A stretch of 64,000 nucleotides of DNA from Codonopsis lanceolata. Its lineage: Eukaryota; Streptophyta; Magnoliopsida; Asterales; Campanulaceae. The stretch's first letter is position 1. Every line of letters begins with the position of its first letter. Where the stretch lies: contig CM028377.1 in NCBI GenBank assembly GCA_013146195.2, positions 31,625,083-31,689,082 of the forward strand, given 5' to 3'. Positions 10,871 to 21,985 of the stretch are shown here, in pieces. The notes under the pieces are model-generated. The model searched no databases, was not told where the DNA came from, and was given only the letters and a program-made list of their open reading frames with translations. The translations under genes and the position numbers were made by a program.

Positions 10871-12126
10871 CAGAGTCGCCATCTTTATTTTAAGGAAAAA
10901 CAAAGAAAAACCAAATGTAACCAGATTTGTAAAAATGGTTCGGAGGCTAAGTTACGAGGTGGGAATGTGTTATGCACCTAACTCGCCCTTTCCGTCTCAA
11001 AACAAGTTTTTTTGTCTAAAATATGCTTGTATTATATTTATTTAACATATAAAATAACGCATTTAAATATACATATCTGTACATATATTATGACAAACTT
11101 GCAACGGTCTCCTTTCGGGAGTTACGAATACATTTATAAATATTTGGCCATAATAATGGCACTTTTTAGTGCTATTTCTTATAGAAATCTGGGCAGCATA
11201 ATTGCTTATTTTTATTACATGGGGACGGCTTAAATAGCACTTTTTTAGTAAATAAAACTTTATAGCCTACCTTTTGAAGCGTGGGGGCTTTATCCCATAC
11301 CAACTAGCTTCTAGTAGATTTTACGGTGTGCTCGCTCTGTCCTTCCGGGAGAGGGAGTCTTTTTGTTTTGCTGATGCGGGGATTCGGGTAGAGTAACTGC
11401 TTCCGAAAGTTTCTTTCTAGCCTCGGGAACTGGGCGGAGCAACTACGTGCTTTTTTGTTGTTGTTTGTTTGCTGGCGGCGGAAATCGGGCAGAGCAATTG
11501 CTTGCTTTTTACGGATTTGGCCTCTGGATTCAGGCAGGGCAACTGCTCTTTTTGGGATTTTTGGATCGGAGGAATAGGGTGGAATCCTAGCAGGGAGGCT
11601 AAGGTTCACTTTGACCGGTTGGTTTTGTGTTTGGGAGAGATTTGACGGAGCTTTTGGGGCTGGAGGAGGAAATTCTTTCGGTGTTTCGCTTAAACTACGC
11701 GAAGAGAATTCACTGCGTAGAGTTTTCACTGTGTGAAGAGTGTGTGAATTCTGAAGGCCAGGCACCTCAATTTATAGGTCGGGGAAGGGATTCCTTCGTC
11801 ATTAAGTTTTTGGTTTTGTGCTTTATCGGCTTGTATCGCGTGCTGAGAGAGTTGTACCAAAAGCAAACTGCTACAGTACTGGAAGCAATGTTGGGCGCCA
11901 CCCATAAGGGCTCTGGGCGCCGCGCCAGGAGTGGCCATGGGTGGCGCCAGGGTCCTTTTTCCTGCCTCTTTTTGATACTTTGGCCCCCCTGCATTTCACT
12001 GTTTGCGCATCCTGCTTTTTCTTTTGCATTTTAAACAATGTAACTTGACATTCGTTAGTATTTTAACAAGTCTTGATATCTTATGTCATGTTACATACCA
12101 GGGGTACGAAATTGGGGTGTCTACAG
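10871..12126 (-). mobile_element. LTR of a second gypsy (Ogre/Tat-like) element, with primer binding site
   Basis: On the minus strand the LTR starts TGTAGACACCCCAATTTC at 12126 and ends near 10884. Directly after it comes ATGGCGACTCTG, which resembles the tRNA-Arg-type site TGGCGACTC used by Ogre-like elements. A minus-strand TATA box (CCTATAAATT) lies at 11769-11778. Open frames of 135-153 codons in both directions inside the LTR match nothing and are probably chance. There is no target duplication around it. Confidence 0.55.
11769..11778 (-). promoter_or_regulatory. TATA box of the LTR promoter
   Basis: CCTATAAATT on the minus strand, in a GC-rich flank and well placed within the LTR. Transcription would start about 30 bases further on, near 11740. 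Confidence 0.5.
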
Positions 12127-12464
12127 AGCCCCTCAACGATGGAGTTTACGGGTGACCTGAAGCTTACCGAGTAAATGAACATCGTTGATAAGAAATAGAC
12201 TCCCAAATTTCGTGGAAATTATAATGGGGAGTAATGCAATAGGTAGCAGTTATAATGCAATAGTTTATGATGCAGTTCATATCTCACATACCCTAGACAT
12301 ATTTAGTCGGTTATAGCAGGTTATCGTAGTTTTTAAGCAGATATGCAAATTAAATGCTCTAATGGTCGGACCTATCGAAATAGGCTACCTATGTATCCCA
12401 TAATAAAAGGAATCAGACCAAACGTAGTTCGGCCTCATGCAAACAAACAACAAGCACTGGGTGG
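12127..12464. other. Non-coding sequence between LTR and tandem repeats
   Basis: Begins GAGCCCCTCAACG. On the minus strand this gives CGTTGAGGGGCTC just before the LTR start, a weak polypurine-tract candidate. Otherwise AT-rich with no ORF. Confidence 0.35.
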
Positions 12465-12718
12465 GATGGATGGTGCGTTTCGCCCAGCATATGCAAAACT
12501 GGTGGGACCCCGGGTGCGTTTCGCCCAGCATAGGCAAAACTGGTGGGACTCGGATGTGTTTCACCCAACATAGGCAAAACTGGTGGGACCTCGGGTGCGT
12601 TTCGCCCAGCATAGGTAAAACTAGCGGGACCTCGGGTGCGTTTTGCCCAGCATAGGCAAAACTGGTGGGACCTCGGGTGCATTTCGCCTAGCATAGGCAA
12701 AACTGGTGGGACCTCTTA
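12465..12718. repeat. Tandem repeat subfamily A, about 41-bp unit
   Basis: Six to seven units of the type TGGTGGGACCTCGGGTGCG followed by TTTCGCCCAGCATAGGCAAA. The core CCCAGCATAGG is shared with the adjoining subfamily B. ORFs on both strands of this array come from the repeat length and are not genes. Confidence 0.85.
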
Positions 12719-13886
12719 AGACGGGCTTTCCCCAACATAGGGAAAACGATGCCACTTTTCAAAACGTGTTTTCCCCAGCATAGGGAAAACAATACAACTT
12801 TTCATAACCCGTTTTCCCCAGCATAGGGAAAGCGATGCAACAATTAAAACGGGCTTTCCCCAGCATAGGGAATGCGATGCAACCCTTTAAAATGCGCTTT
12901 CCCCAACATAGGGAAAGCGATGCAACCCTTTAAACTGCGCTTTCCCCAGCATAGGGAAAGCGATGCAACCCTTTAAAACGCGTTTTCCCCAGCATTGGGA
13001 AAACGATGCACCTTTTAAAAACGGGCTTTCCCCAGCATAGGGAAAGTGATGCTACTTTTTAAACGCGTTTTCCCCAGCATAGGGAAAATGATGCCACTTT
13101 AAAACGCATTTTCCCCAGCATAGGGAAAACGATGGAACTTTTTAAAACAGGCTTTCCCCAGCATTGGGAAAGCGATGAAACCTTTTAAAACGGGCTTTCC
13201 ACAGCATAGGGAAAGCGATGCCACTTTTAAACGAGTTTTCCCCTGCATAGGGAAAGCGATGGAACCTTTTAAAACGCACTTTCCCCAACATAGGGAAAGC
13301 GATGGAACTTTTTAAAACGAGCTTTCCCCAGCATAGGGAAAGTGATGCTGCTTTTTAAACGTGTTTTCCTCAGCATAGGGAAAACGATGGAACCTTTTAA
13401 AACAGGCATTCCCCGGCATAGGGAAAACGATGAAACCTTTTAAAACAGGCTTTCCCCAGCATAGGGAAAGCGATGCAACTTTTAAAACGCGCTTTCCCCA
13501 GCATAGGGAAGGCGATGCCACTTTTAAAACGGGCTTTCCCCAACATAGGAAAAGTGATGAAACCTTTTAAAACATGTTTTTCCCAGCATAGGGAAAGCGA
13601 AGCATATTTTTAAAAAAAAACGGGCTTTCCCCAGAGTAGGGAAAGCGATGGAACTTTAAAACGCGCTATCCCCAGCATAGGGAAAACGATGGAACCTTTT
13701 CAAACGCGCTTTCCCCAGTATAGACAAAGCGATGGAACCTTTAAAACGCGATTTCCCCAGTATAGGGAAATCGATGCAACTTTTAAAACACGTTTCCCCC
13801 AGCATAAAGCGATGCAACCCTTTAAAACGCGTTTTCCCCATCGTAGGGAAAACGATACAACTTTTTAAAAATGTGTTTTCCCCAGC
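12719..13886. repeat. Tandem repeat subfamily B, 42-43-bp hairpin unit
   Basis: About 27 units built as GCTTTCCCCAGCATAGGG, then AAAGCGATGCAACC, then TTTTAAAACGC. The arms CTTTCCC and GGGAAAG pair around the loop CAGCATA. Several units carry matched changes in the two arms (GTTTTCCCC with GGGAAAAC). The array is cut by the left end of the CACTA element at 13890. Confidence 0.9.
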
Positions 13887-13889
13887 ATA

Positions 13890-14374
13890 TACTACTAGAA
13901 AAACGCACCTTCAGCAACGGAATTATCAGTGATAGAAGTTTTAATTAAGCATCATTGATGGAATTGATTTGAAAATGCCTTCAGCGACAGAATTTATCAG
14001 CGACGGAAATTTCATTGCTAAAGGTGACCTTTAGCGACGGAAATTCCATTGCTGGAATTAAATTGGAATTAAATTCTGAAAACCTTTAGCGACGGAAAAT
14101 TCCGTTGCTGAAAATAAATTGAAATTAAATTCTGAAAAATTTAGCGATGTAAATTCCGTTGTTGAAAATAAATTGAAATTAAATTCTGAAAAATTTAGCG
14201 ACGGAAAATTCCGTCGCTAAAGGTCACCTTTAGCGACGAAAATTCCGTTGCTAAAATTAAATTGAAATTAAATTCTGAAAACCTTTAGCTTCAGAAAACA
14301 CCTTTAGCGATGGAAATTTCGTTGCTGAAAATAAATTAAATTAAATTCTGAAAACTTCTAGCGACAGAATTTTG

Positions 14375-14380
<6 letters not shown>
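13890..14380. repeat. Left subterminal repeats of the CACTA element
   Basis: Multiple direct and inverted copies of TTTAGCGACGGAAATTCCG separated by AAATTGAAATTAAATTCTG. In CACTA elements such repeats bind the element's own DNA-binding protein. Confidence 0.8.
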
Positions 14381-14383
<3 letters not shown>

Positions 14384-14406
<23 letters not shown>

Positions 14407-14530
14407 GGAAATATTATAATCATTTTAATGAATGATATTTTATTATTAAATTAATATTTGAAATGTTAATTTAATAATATAATATCATTCATTAAAATGA
14501 TTAGCATCAATATAATTACAAAAATAAAAA
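14384..14530. repeat. TA run and AT-rich palindrome, copy 1
   Basis: A TA microsatellite is followed by AATCATTTTAATGAATGATA, and further on the inverse TATCATTCATTAAAATGATT, giving a long AT-rich hairpin. A close second copy lies at 17123-17280. Confidence 0.75.
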
Positions 14531-14542
14531 ATATTCATATTG

Positions 14543-14678
14543 CAACTTAACTTAACTTAACTTAACGTAACGTAACTTAACTTAACGTAACGTAACGTAA
14601 TTTAACCTAACGTAACTTAACTTAACTTAACTTAATTTAATTTAACGTAACTTAACGTACCTTAACTTAACTTAACAC
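14543..14678. repeat. Pentanucleotide array (TTAAC/GTAAC), left block
   Basis: Runs of AACTTAACTTAACGTAACG with period 5. The block borders the 61-bp satellite and has a counterpart on its other side. Confidence 0.85.
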
Positions 14679-16290
14679 ACTACGCCTATTGGCGAAATGT
14701 TATAATGGACTACGATGGACCATTATAACATGAAAACACGATATGCATATTGGCGAAATGGTATAATGGAGTACGATGAACCATTATAACATGAAAACAC
14801 GCTACGCCAATTGACGAAATGGTATAATGGAGTACGATGGACCATTATAACATGAAAACATGATACGTCTATTGGCGAAATGGTATAATGGAGTACGATG
14901 GACCATTATAACATGAAAATACGATACGCCTATTGGCGAAATGTTATAATGGACTACGATAGACCATTATAACATGAAAACACGCTACGCCTATTGGCGA
15001 AATGTTATAATGGACTACGATGGACCATTATAACATGAAAACACGCTACGCATATTGGCAAAATGTTATAATGGAGTATGATGGACCATTATAACATGAA
15101 AACACGCTACGCCTATTGGCGAAATGTTATAATGGAGTACGATGGACCATTATAACATGAAAACATGTTACGCCTATTGGCGAAATGGTATAACGAAGTA
15201 CGATGGACCATTATAACATGAAAACACGCTACGCCTATTGGCGAAATGTTATAATGGACTACGATGGATCATTATAACATGAAAACACACTACTCTTATA
15301 GACGAAATGGTATAATGAAGTACGATGGACCATTATAACATGAAAACATGCTACGCCTATTGACGAAATGGTATAATGGAGTACGATGGACCATTATAAC
15401 ATGAAAACACGCTACGCCTATGGGCGAAATGGTATAATGGAGTACGATGGACCATTATAACATGAAAACACGCTACGCCTATTGGCGAAATGTTATAATG
15501 GACTACGATTGACCATTATAACATGAAAATACGATACGCCTATTGTCGAAATGGTATAATGGAGTACGATGGACCATTATAACATGAAAACACGCTATGC
15601 CTATTGGCGAAATGGTATAATGGAGTACGATGAACCATTATAACATGAAAACACGCTACGTCTATTGGCAAAATGGTATAATGGAGTACGATGGACCATT
15701 ATAACATGAAAACACACTACGCCTATTGGCGAAATGTTATAATGAACTACGATGGACCATTATAACATGAAAACACGCTACGTCTATTGGCGAAATGGTA
15801 TAATGGAGTACAATGGACCATTATAACATGAAAACACGATACGCCTATTGGCGAAATGGTATAATGTAGTACGATGGACCATTATAACATGAAAACACGC
15901 TACGCCTATTGGCGAAATGGTATAATGGAGTACGATGGACCATTATAACATGAAAACATGCTACGCCTATTGGCGAAATGTTATAATGGAGTACGATGGA
16001 CCATTATAACATGAAAACACGCTACGCCTATTGACGAAATGTTATAATGGACTACGATGGACCATTATAACATGAAAACACGATACGCCTATTGGTGAAA
16101 TGGTATAATGGAGTACGATGGACCATTATAACATGAAAACATGCTACATCTATTGGCGAAAATTTATTTAGGAGTACGATGGACCATTATAACATGAAAA
16201 CACGCTACGCCTATTGACGAAATGGTATAATCGAGTACGATGGAACATTATAACATGAAAACACGTTACGCCTATTGGCGAAATGTTATA
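14679..16290. repeat. 61-bp satellite array
   Basis: About 26 tandem copies with very even length. A unit reads TACGCCTATTGGCGAAATG, then GTATAATGGAGTACGATGG, then ACCATTATAACATGAAAAC, then ACGC. Within the unit GTTATAATGG and CCATTATAAC form a 10-bp stem around an 11-base loop. Copies differ mainly by GGTATAATGG against GTTATAATGG and GAGTACG against GACTACG. There are no unique spacers. Confidence 0.92.
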
Positions 16291-16570
16291 ACTTAACTTA
16301 ACGTAACGTAAGTTAACCTAACTTAACATAACGTAACGTAACGTAACTTAATGTAATGTAAGTTAACTTAACTTAACGTAACGTAACGTAACTTAACGTA
16401 ACGTAATGTAACTTACGTAACTTAACGTAACGTAACTTAACTTAATTTACGTAACTTAATGTAACGTAACTTAACGTGACGTAACGTAACGTAACTTAAC
16501 GTAATGTAACGTACGTAACTTAACGTAACATAACGTATTGTAACGTAACTTAGCGTAATGTAACTTAACG
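16289..16570. repeat. Pentanucleotide array (TTAAC/GTAAC), right block
   Basis: About 280 bases of GTAAC and TTAAC units with occasional slips such as ACTTACG. With the left block it brackets the 61-bp satellite. The open frame read from it (YVTLSYVTLR-type) is only the translated repeat. Confidence 0.85.
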
Positions 16571-17121
16571 TAAATTCCGTTGCAGAAATTAAATTGAAAT
16601 TAAATTCTAAATTGGTTACTTGAATTCGCACAGTCGCACTTAGGAGTTGGTTACTTGGCGTCGCGATGCATAAATTGAATTATGTAATTTAAATTTATGC
16701 ATTACGATGCATAAATTGGATTTGGTAATTTAATAATATTATATTATATAATATAATAATATTTAACTAAATTAAATTGGATTTGATAATTTAATAATAG
16801 TATATTATGCGGCGGAAATTCTGTCGAAATTAAATTATGAAATTAAATTTTGAAAACCTTTAGCAACGGAAATTCCGTTGCTGAAAATAAATTAAAATTA
16901 AAATTTGAAAATCTTTAGCGACGAAAAATTATGTCGCTAAAGGTCACCTTTAGCGACGGAAATTCCGTTACTGGAATAAATTGAAATTAAATTCTAAAAA
17001 CCTTTAGCGACGGAAAATTTCGTCGCTAAAGGTCTTTAGCGACGGAAATTCTATTGCTGGGATTAAATTGAAATTAATTTCCTGTATTTATAAAAAAATA
17101 TTTGTTTTTGTAAAATCTCTT

Positions 17122-17170
<49 letters not shown>

Positions 17171-17290
17171 AAATATTATAATCATTTTAATGAATGATAT
17201 TTTATTAACATAATATCATTCATTAAAATGATTAGCATCAATATAATTACAAAAATAAAAATATTCACATTACAACTTAATTTATATATT
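16571..17290. repeat. Second set of CACTA subterminal repeats, TA run and palindrome
   Basis: TAGCGACGGAAATTCCGTTG-type motifs at 16571-16600 and 16810-17080, then a TA run at 17123-17168 and the same AT-rich palindrome as 14384-14530. The unit resembles the left end of the element, so the satellite lies between two copies of the same module. 16721-16810 (TTGGTAATTTAATAATATTA) recurs at 18713-18795. Confidence 0.7.
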
Positions 17291-17699
17291 TAAGAAATTA
17301 TATTCTTGACACGCAAATTGGATTTCCGATTCAGAATTGGACTATCGATGCACAAATTGGATTCCCGATGTAGAAAATCCCAATGCACCACCGTGAAACT
17401 GAACTGCGAAACTTCACAAATCGAATTATCGTGGGTTTGTTCAATTTAGTTCAAACTCGATCTAGATCTGAGCGGTTGAGATCGATTTGATATTTCACGA
17501 ACATAGGGTGGGCAAATAGATTCTGGTTACATTTGTATCTCGACCCGACCCGATCAGCTAAAACCCAATTTGAATTGCGATGCACAATATGGATTTGCGA
17601 TGCAGCAAATCCCGATACAGAAATTGGATTCCTGACACACAAATTAGACTATCGAAATATATCTATTTTCCTTAAGGTGTACTGACTTGTGTGGCAGAA
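17291..17699. other. Spacer inside the CACTA element
   Basis: Repeated short phrases such as CACAAATTGGATT and GATGCACAA, mildly repetitive and non-coding. Confidence 0.4.
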
Positions 17700-17872
17700 T
17701 AAATGAAAACGAAGCTAAACCTAAACACTAAACACTAAACACTAACTTAATAATAATCCCTAAGCCATAACACTAACCTTAAATAATAAACCTAAACCTA
17801 AACAAAACACTAACCTTAAACCTAAACCACAACTCTAAACCTAAACACTAATTTAAACCTAAACCACAATCG
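17700..17872. repeat. Degenerate telomere-like (CCTAAAC) tract, copy 1
   Basis: Irregular CTAAACCTAAACACTAAAC with CTTAAACC variants, resembling a decayed plant telomeric repeat CCCTAAA. A second tract is at 21715-21985. Confidence 0.5.
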
Positions 17873-18099
17873 GCTCGGTGTTTTTGGCGAACTTGGGTTT
17901 TAACCTTAAGAAAATCGCCCCGGCTCAGTTGATCTGATTTAATGTTTGGCCAAGTAAACTTGGTGCAGGCTGACCCGGCTAACCCACAACTGAAACTTTC
18001 AAGCGGACCAGGCCGACCCGTAAAACGCTCATCGGGTCTAGCTTAACATCGAGCGAGGTCGGGCCGGGCCTCATAAAACTAAAGCCCAACCTATACCCA

Positions 18100-18480
18100 T
18101 ATCAACCTCGGGCCTCTGGATTTTACTGATGCTGGCTGGTCCGGATTTTTCTCTGATTTGGATGCAGTCCAACCAGTGGTCTGCTCACTTCGGTCCATCA
18201 AAGGTTGGTTGTCATTAACAACTTTCTTCCCCCAAGAAGTACTTGACCCAGACTGATCAATATCTTTCGCAGATTTAGTTCCTCCCCAATTAACTAGTGG
18301 ATCTAGAAAGTTCTTCCTTTGGCCACCCACTTGATACTGGTTTTTTTGTACCAGCACCCACATTCTGCATGCATTTTGTCTATCACCTGCTCCCAGCCAC
18401 CACTTGATTCAACATTTTTCTTAGATCCCACTGCAACCCAACCACTTGTTTGATCAATTCGGTCCACCTTGGTAACCTTA
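18100..18480 (-). pseudogene. GW/WG-rich fragment resembling the C-terminal region of Pol V largest subunit (NRPE1-like)
   Basis: Read on the minus strand from 18480, one frame gives KVDRIDQTSGWVAVGSKKN and SSGGWEQV. A shifted frame gives VSSGWPKEE, and a third, open from 18363 to 18091, gives LVNWGGTKSAKDIDQSG, SSTSWGKK, EQTTGW. GW and WG pairs 20-30 residues apart in a Ser/Lys/Asp background are the mark of Argonaute-hook repeats, as in NRPE1 and SPT5L of RNA-directed DNA methylation. There are frameshifts and no flanking exons, so this is a captured, broken fragment inside the transposon. NRPE1 identity is inferred from pattern only, and another GW protein is possible. Confidence 0.45.
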
Positions 18481-19180
18481 TATCATTAGTATTTTTGAAA
18501 GTACCATAATTTGGGAATTAGATTAAGAAATACTATAGTTTGAGAATATTTAATTAAAGCTACAATATTTTGGTAAAAAAACTCAGTATAATATTGTGGA
18601 AGTTATATAAAATATTCACTTAAAAATAATTTTGAATAATTTTTTAATTTTTTACTTAAAAATAATTGTGGTAGTTAATCTTTTGATTTTTAAAATAAAT
18701 TGAATTTGGTAATTTAATAATATTATATTATACAATATAATAATATTTAACTACATTAAATTGGATTTGATAATATACAAATATTATATTATGTATCACG
18801 TACAGACACTTTTTTTTATTAAAAAAATTAAAGATAAAAACTATAAATTGAAAGTATAAATTAAGAAAAAAATCAAATAAAAATGTTTTGTCTATTTAAA
18901 AAATTAAATTCAAGATAAACAAAGACAATTTAAATTGTGTTGTATTTATAAGCTGATAACTATAAAAAAAACAAAAAACAAAAAAGCCCTAGGTATAAAT
19001 AGCAATCTAAAGAAACATTAGCAATTAATAATTTAAATACAAAATAAATTATTATTAAGGTGTTTCATAGACAAAATAAATTGAATTACCATCAAAATAT
19101 AAATAAAAAAACAAAAAAAAAACCCTATATATAAATACAAGTTACTGATCTTACCTTTAACCCTTAAATGTCTGTTGTCT
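18481..19180. other. AT-rich spacer in the CACTA element
   Basis: Very AT-rich, with a partial copy (18713-18795) of the 16721-16810 segment. No gene seen. Confidence 0.5.
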
Positions 19181-19720
19181 AAATGCACGCAGCCTCGCTT
19201 CTCTCTCTCTCTCAAAATTCCTTCGATCTTCTCTCTTCATCGCTGCCTCCCTGCCCTGCTTGCTACACATGCTCCCCGCCACCCTCGCCATCACCGACAC
19301 CCACTCTAGCCGGGTCTATGTCTCACTCACTCTCTCCTTCGTCTTCTTACGGCCGCCATCTGCTACCCGACCGCCACCACTACTACCAAATCAGGTGAGC
19401 TTCCTTCCTTTTTTGTTTTTTGTTTTTTTTTGTTGCCTTTTTTGTAATTATTTTGTGATTTTATGTATTGGTTTGCTATTAAATCGATTAACTCTGTTTA
19501 CTATCCTCCATCTCCACCCACAATCGCCTTCAGATCCAGCCGCGCCGTACCCTTTTCGGCTAAGAAACCCCATCTCCGGTCGTCTTCCCCACGTCTGGCA
19601 AGCATCCAATTCATGTTCTTCAATCGCCAGGTTTAACTATTTCTCATGCTCTATCAGATTCGCCTATTCATCTGGACTGGACCTGCATTACATTTCTTAC
19701 GAGCCAATTGGGTTTTGAGA
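19181..19720 (+). other. Gene-like CT-rich 5' region, unidentified
   Basis: A sudden shift to CT-rich, more GC-rich sequence (CTTCTCTCTCTCTCTCAAAA, then TGCCTCCCTGCCCTGCTTGC) looks like the 5' UTR and first exon of a plant gene. A donor-like CAG|GTGAGC lies at 19393-19400. The open frame 19260-19718 is not recognisable. It may be a captured promoter and first exon. No product is assigned. Confidence 0.3.
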
Positions 19721-19875
19721 ATTTTACGTTTTTGTTGATTTGGAATTATTTGAACGTGTTTGAATATGTCATTGGTGTTTCCCTAGGTTTTATTTTTTGA
19801 ATGCAGTGTCATGATGCCTAGGGAAATCTAGCTTGTTTCTGATAAGTGATGAGCTTAGTTGCATGTTTGTTTCTA

Positions 19876-20133
19876 CTCCCTCCGTCCCTAAATTATCGTC
19901 CTCCTTTCTTTTTTCGTCCGTCCCAAAATAATTGTCCACTTTGAAACTTACCTTTTTAGAACATCACTTTTACCATTTTATCCTTACTTTTTCACTCTAC
20001 TTTAATTATGAGCCACATACACATGGACATTAAAGGAAACTACACATTAAACCAATATAATTAATCAAGTCAATTGTTTTTTCTTAAATTGTACGTCGGG
20101 TCAACTAAGACGATTAATTAGGGACAGAGGGAG
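19876..20133. mobile_element. Stowaway MITE
   Basis: CTCCCTCCGTCCCTAAATTA at the left, its inverse AATTAGGGACAGAGGGAG at the right, TA at both sides. Near-identical in layout to the copy at 20463-20719. Confidence 0.9.
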
Positions 20134-20462
20134 TAATTTTTATTTGTTCCCTTTTTTGAGTTTATGCTATGTACTTGTATGGATATGCTTTAATTTTGAT
20201 AGACTGTTTGGATCTTAGAAAAAGTCATTGATGATGGCCTACTTTACTAAAGTAACTTTAGTAATCAGACTTCCCAATTCCTTAGATTGACCTCTCAGTG
20301 GGAACTGAATCCAGTATTACTTTGAACCTTTTTCTGAAGAATCATTGCCTGGAGTGCTGTAGCTATCACAATAATATTATTCTGATATGACTACTGTAGT
20401 AAAATTTGTGGTGATATGATTACTGTAGTAAAATTTTGATGGGTGCAGTCCTAATAATATTA

Positions 20463-20719
20463 CTCCCTCCGTCCTTAAATTATCGTCTTTTTTTTTTTTT
20501 TCGTCCGTCCAAAATAATTATCCATTTTGAAACTTACTTTTTTAGAACATCACGTTTACCACTTTACCCTTACTTTTTCACTCTACTTTAATTATGGGCC
20601 ACATATACATGAACATTAAAGGAAACTACACATTAAACCAATATAAATAATCAAGTTAATTATTTTTTCATAAACTGTGTGTCGGGTCAACCCAGACGAT
20701 TATTTAGGGAAGGAGGGAG
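20463..20719. mobile_element. Stowaway MITE, sister copy
   Basis: CTCCCTCCGTCCTTAAATTA at the left, GGGAAGGAGGGAG at the right, TA duplicated. Same orientation and family as 19876-20133. Confidence 0.9.
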
Positions 20720-20721
20720 TA

Positions 20722-21714
20722 CTATTTGTTGTGCTAGTTGAGGGTTCCTTGTTATGGATCTCATGTACCTTGCTGCTACTGGGTATATAGATCCTCTAAT
20801 GCCTATGCTTACTTCAACTTGGCTTTGTAAAGAAAGTGACAGAAATCCCTGTACTTCCTAATCTGGCTTATACAATCAGTTTAAAATGAAGTGACGTGAG
20901 TTATTATTTAAATAATTTACGGACTTTGGTTTGTGATGATTAGTCAATGTTTTGTTTGTAAATAGAACATGAGAAAAACTTAACTTGTAAATTAAGTTTG
21001 GTTGCTCCATAGCAATTAGAGAATGTGTGAAAGTAAAAGTCAAAACATCTCGAGGAATATTTTTGACGTCTCTTGAGAGCGATGCAGCTTGCTTATTTAG
21101 TGTAGGAGAGGCATAATTAGAACATCATAGTTATTGCAAGTGTATCTTCCAAACAGGGTCTCTGAGTGGCACAGAGATTGTTGTTAGTTTTGGTACATCT
21201 GCTTTCCTGTGGACTATAGGTAAGTTTAGAAGAATATTGTGGAGGTTATCAAATTCTAACTGGGATTCTGAGTTAAATGGAAGGATTAACTTCACGTGAC
21301 AGCTTCTCAATAAAAAAAAATGCTAGAAGTCTTATTTCATTTTAATCATGTGTTAGAATAAATTTTTTAACTACGTTTAAACAAAAATATACAACAATAT
21401 TATGAGTTGATCAAACATAATTTTCTATTTTAATGAGTTCATCAAACAAGTATCCAATTTCAATAAAATCTTAATTCTAAGTATCTGTCATTATATTCCA
21501 GAAAAAAAAAACACTTTGTAGAGTGTCCGAACAAGAGAAAACACCCACAACTAAGATTACCTCACGAAATAAAGCATTGATCTGTTTCATATCCTTATCA
21601 GCCAAATCCAAGAAAACCTGAAGATAATAAGAAGAATTGCAAAAGATAACCATTACTCTCTATAATAATTCTTCAGAAAAAGGTTAATACACTAATCTGT
21701 CAGCTACAATTAAA
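20722..21714. other. Region with two exon-like segments, otherwise no gene
   Basis: On the plus strand, 21157-21219 lies between ACAG and GTAAGT and reads SLSGTEIVVSFGTSAFLWTI. On the minus strand, 21617-21561 lies between CTTCAG and GTAATC and is exactly 19 codons, VFLDLADKDMKQINALFRE. Both have consensus splice borders. I do not recognise either protein. They may be captured exons or chance. Confidence 0.3.
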
Positions 21715-21985
21715 CCATATCACTAAACTTTAAACCTAAACTATAACACTAACCTTAAACCTAAACCATAAACGTAAACCTAAACACTAAATAGTAACTT
21801 AACCTTAAACCATAAACCTAAACGCGCGTAAACCATAACACTAAACCTAAACCATAACCACAACTCTAAACACTAACTTAACCTTAATCCCTAAACCATA
21901 ACACTAAACTTAAACCATAACATCTACCTTAAACCTAAACCACAACTCTAAACACTAACTTAACCGTAATCCCTAAACCTCGATT
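21715..21985. repeat. Degenerate telomere-like (CCTAAAC) tract, copy 2
   Basis: CCTTAAACCTAAACCATAAC and relatives, as at 17700-17872. Irregular spacing argues for old decay. Confidence 0.5.

Noticed and set aside
11304..12034. Open frames of 153 and 135 codons on both strands
   Set aside because: They lie inside an LTR with a TATA box, and there is no recognisable domain.
12385..12700. ORFs with MLGETHPRSHQFCLCW-type repeats as a repeat protein
   Set aside because: They are translations of the 41-bp satellite, open in several frames on both strands.
12465..13886. Regular repeats with inner palindromes, CRISPR-like at first sight
   Set aside because: Units are contiguous with no unique spacers, and the setting is a plant genome. 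They are tandem satellites.
14679..16290. 61-bp repeats as a CRISPR array or rolling-circle origin array
   Set aside because: No spacers, no cas or Rep gene nearby. Satellite is the supported call.
16437..16631. 64-codon ORF rich in YVTLSYVTLR
   Set aside because: Translated pentanucleotide repeat.
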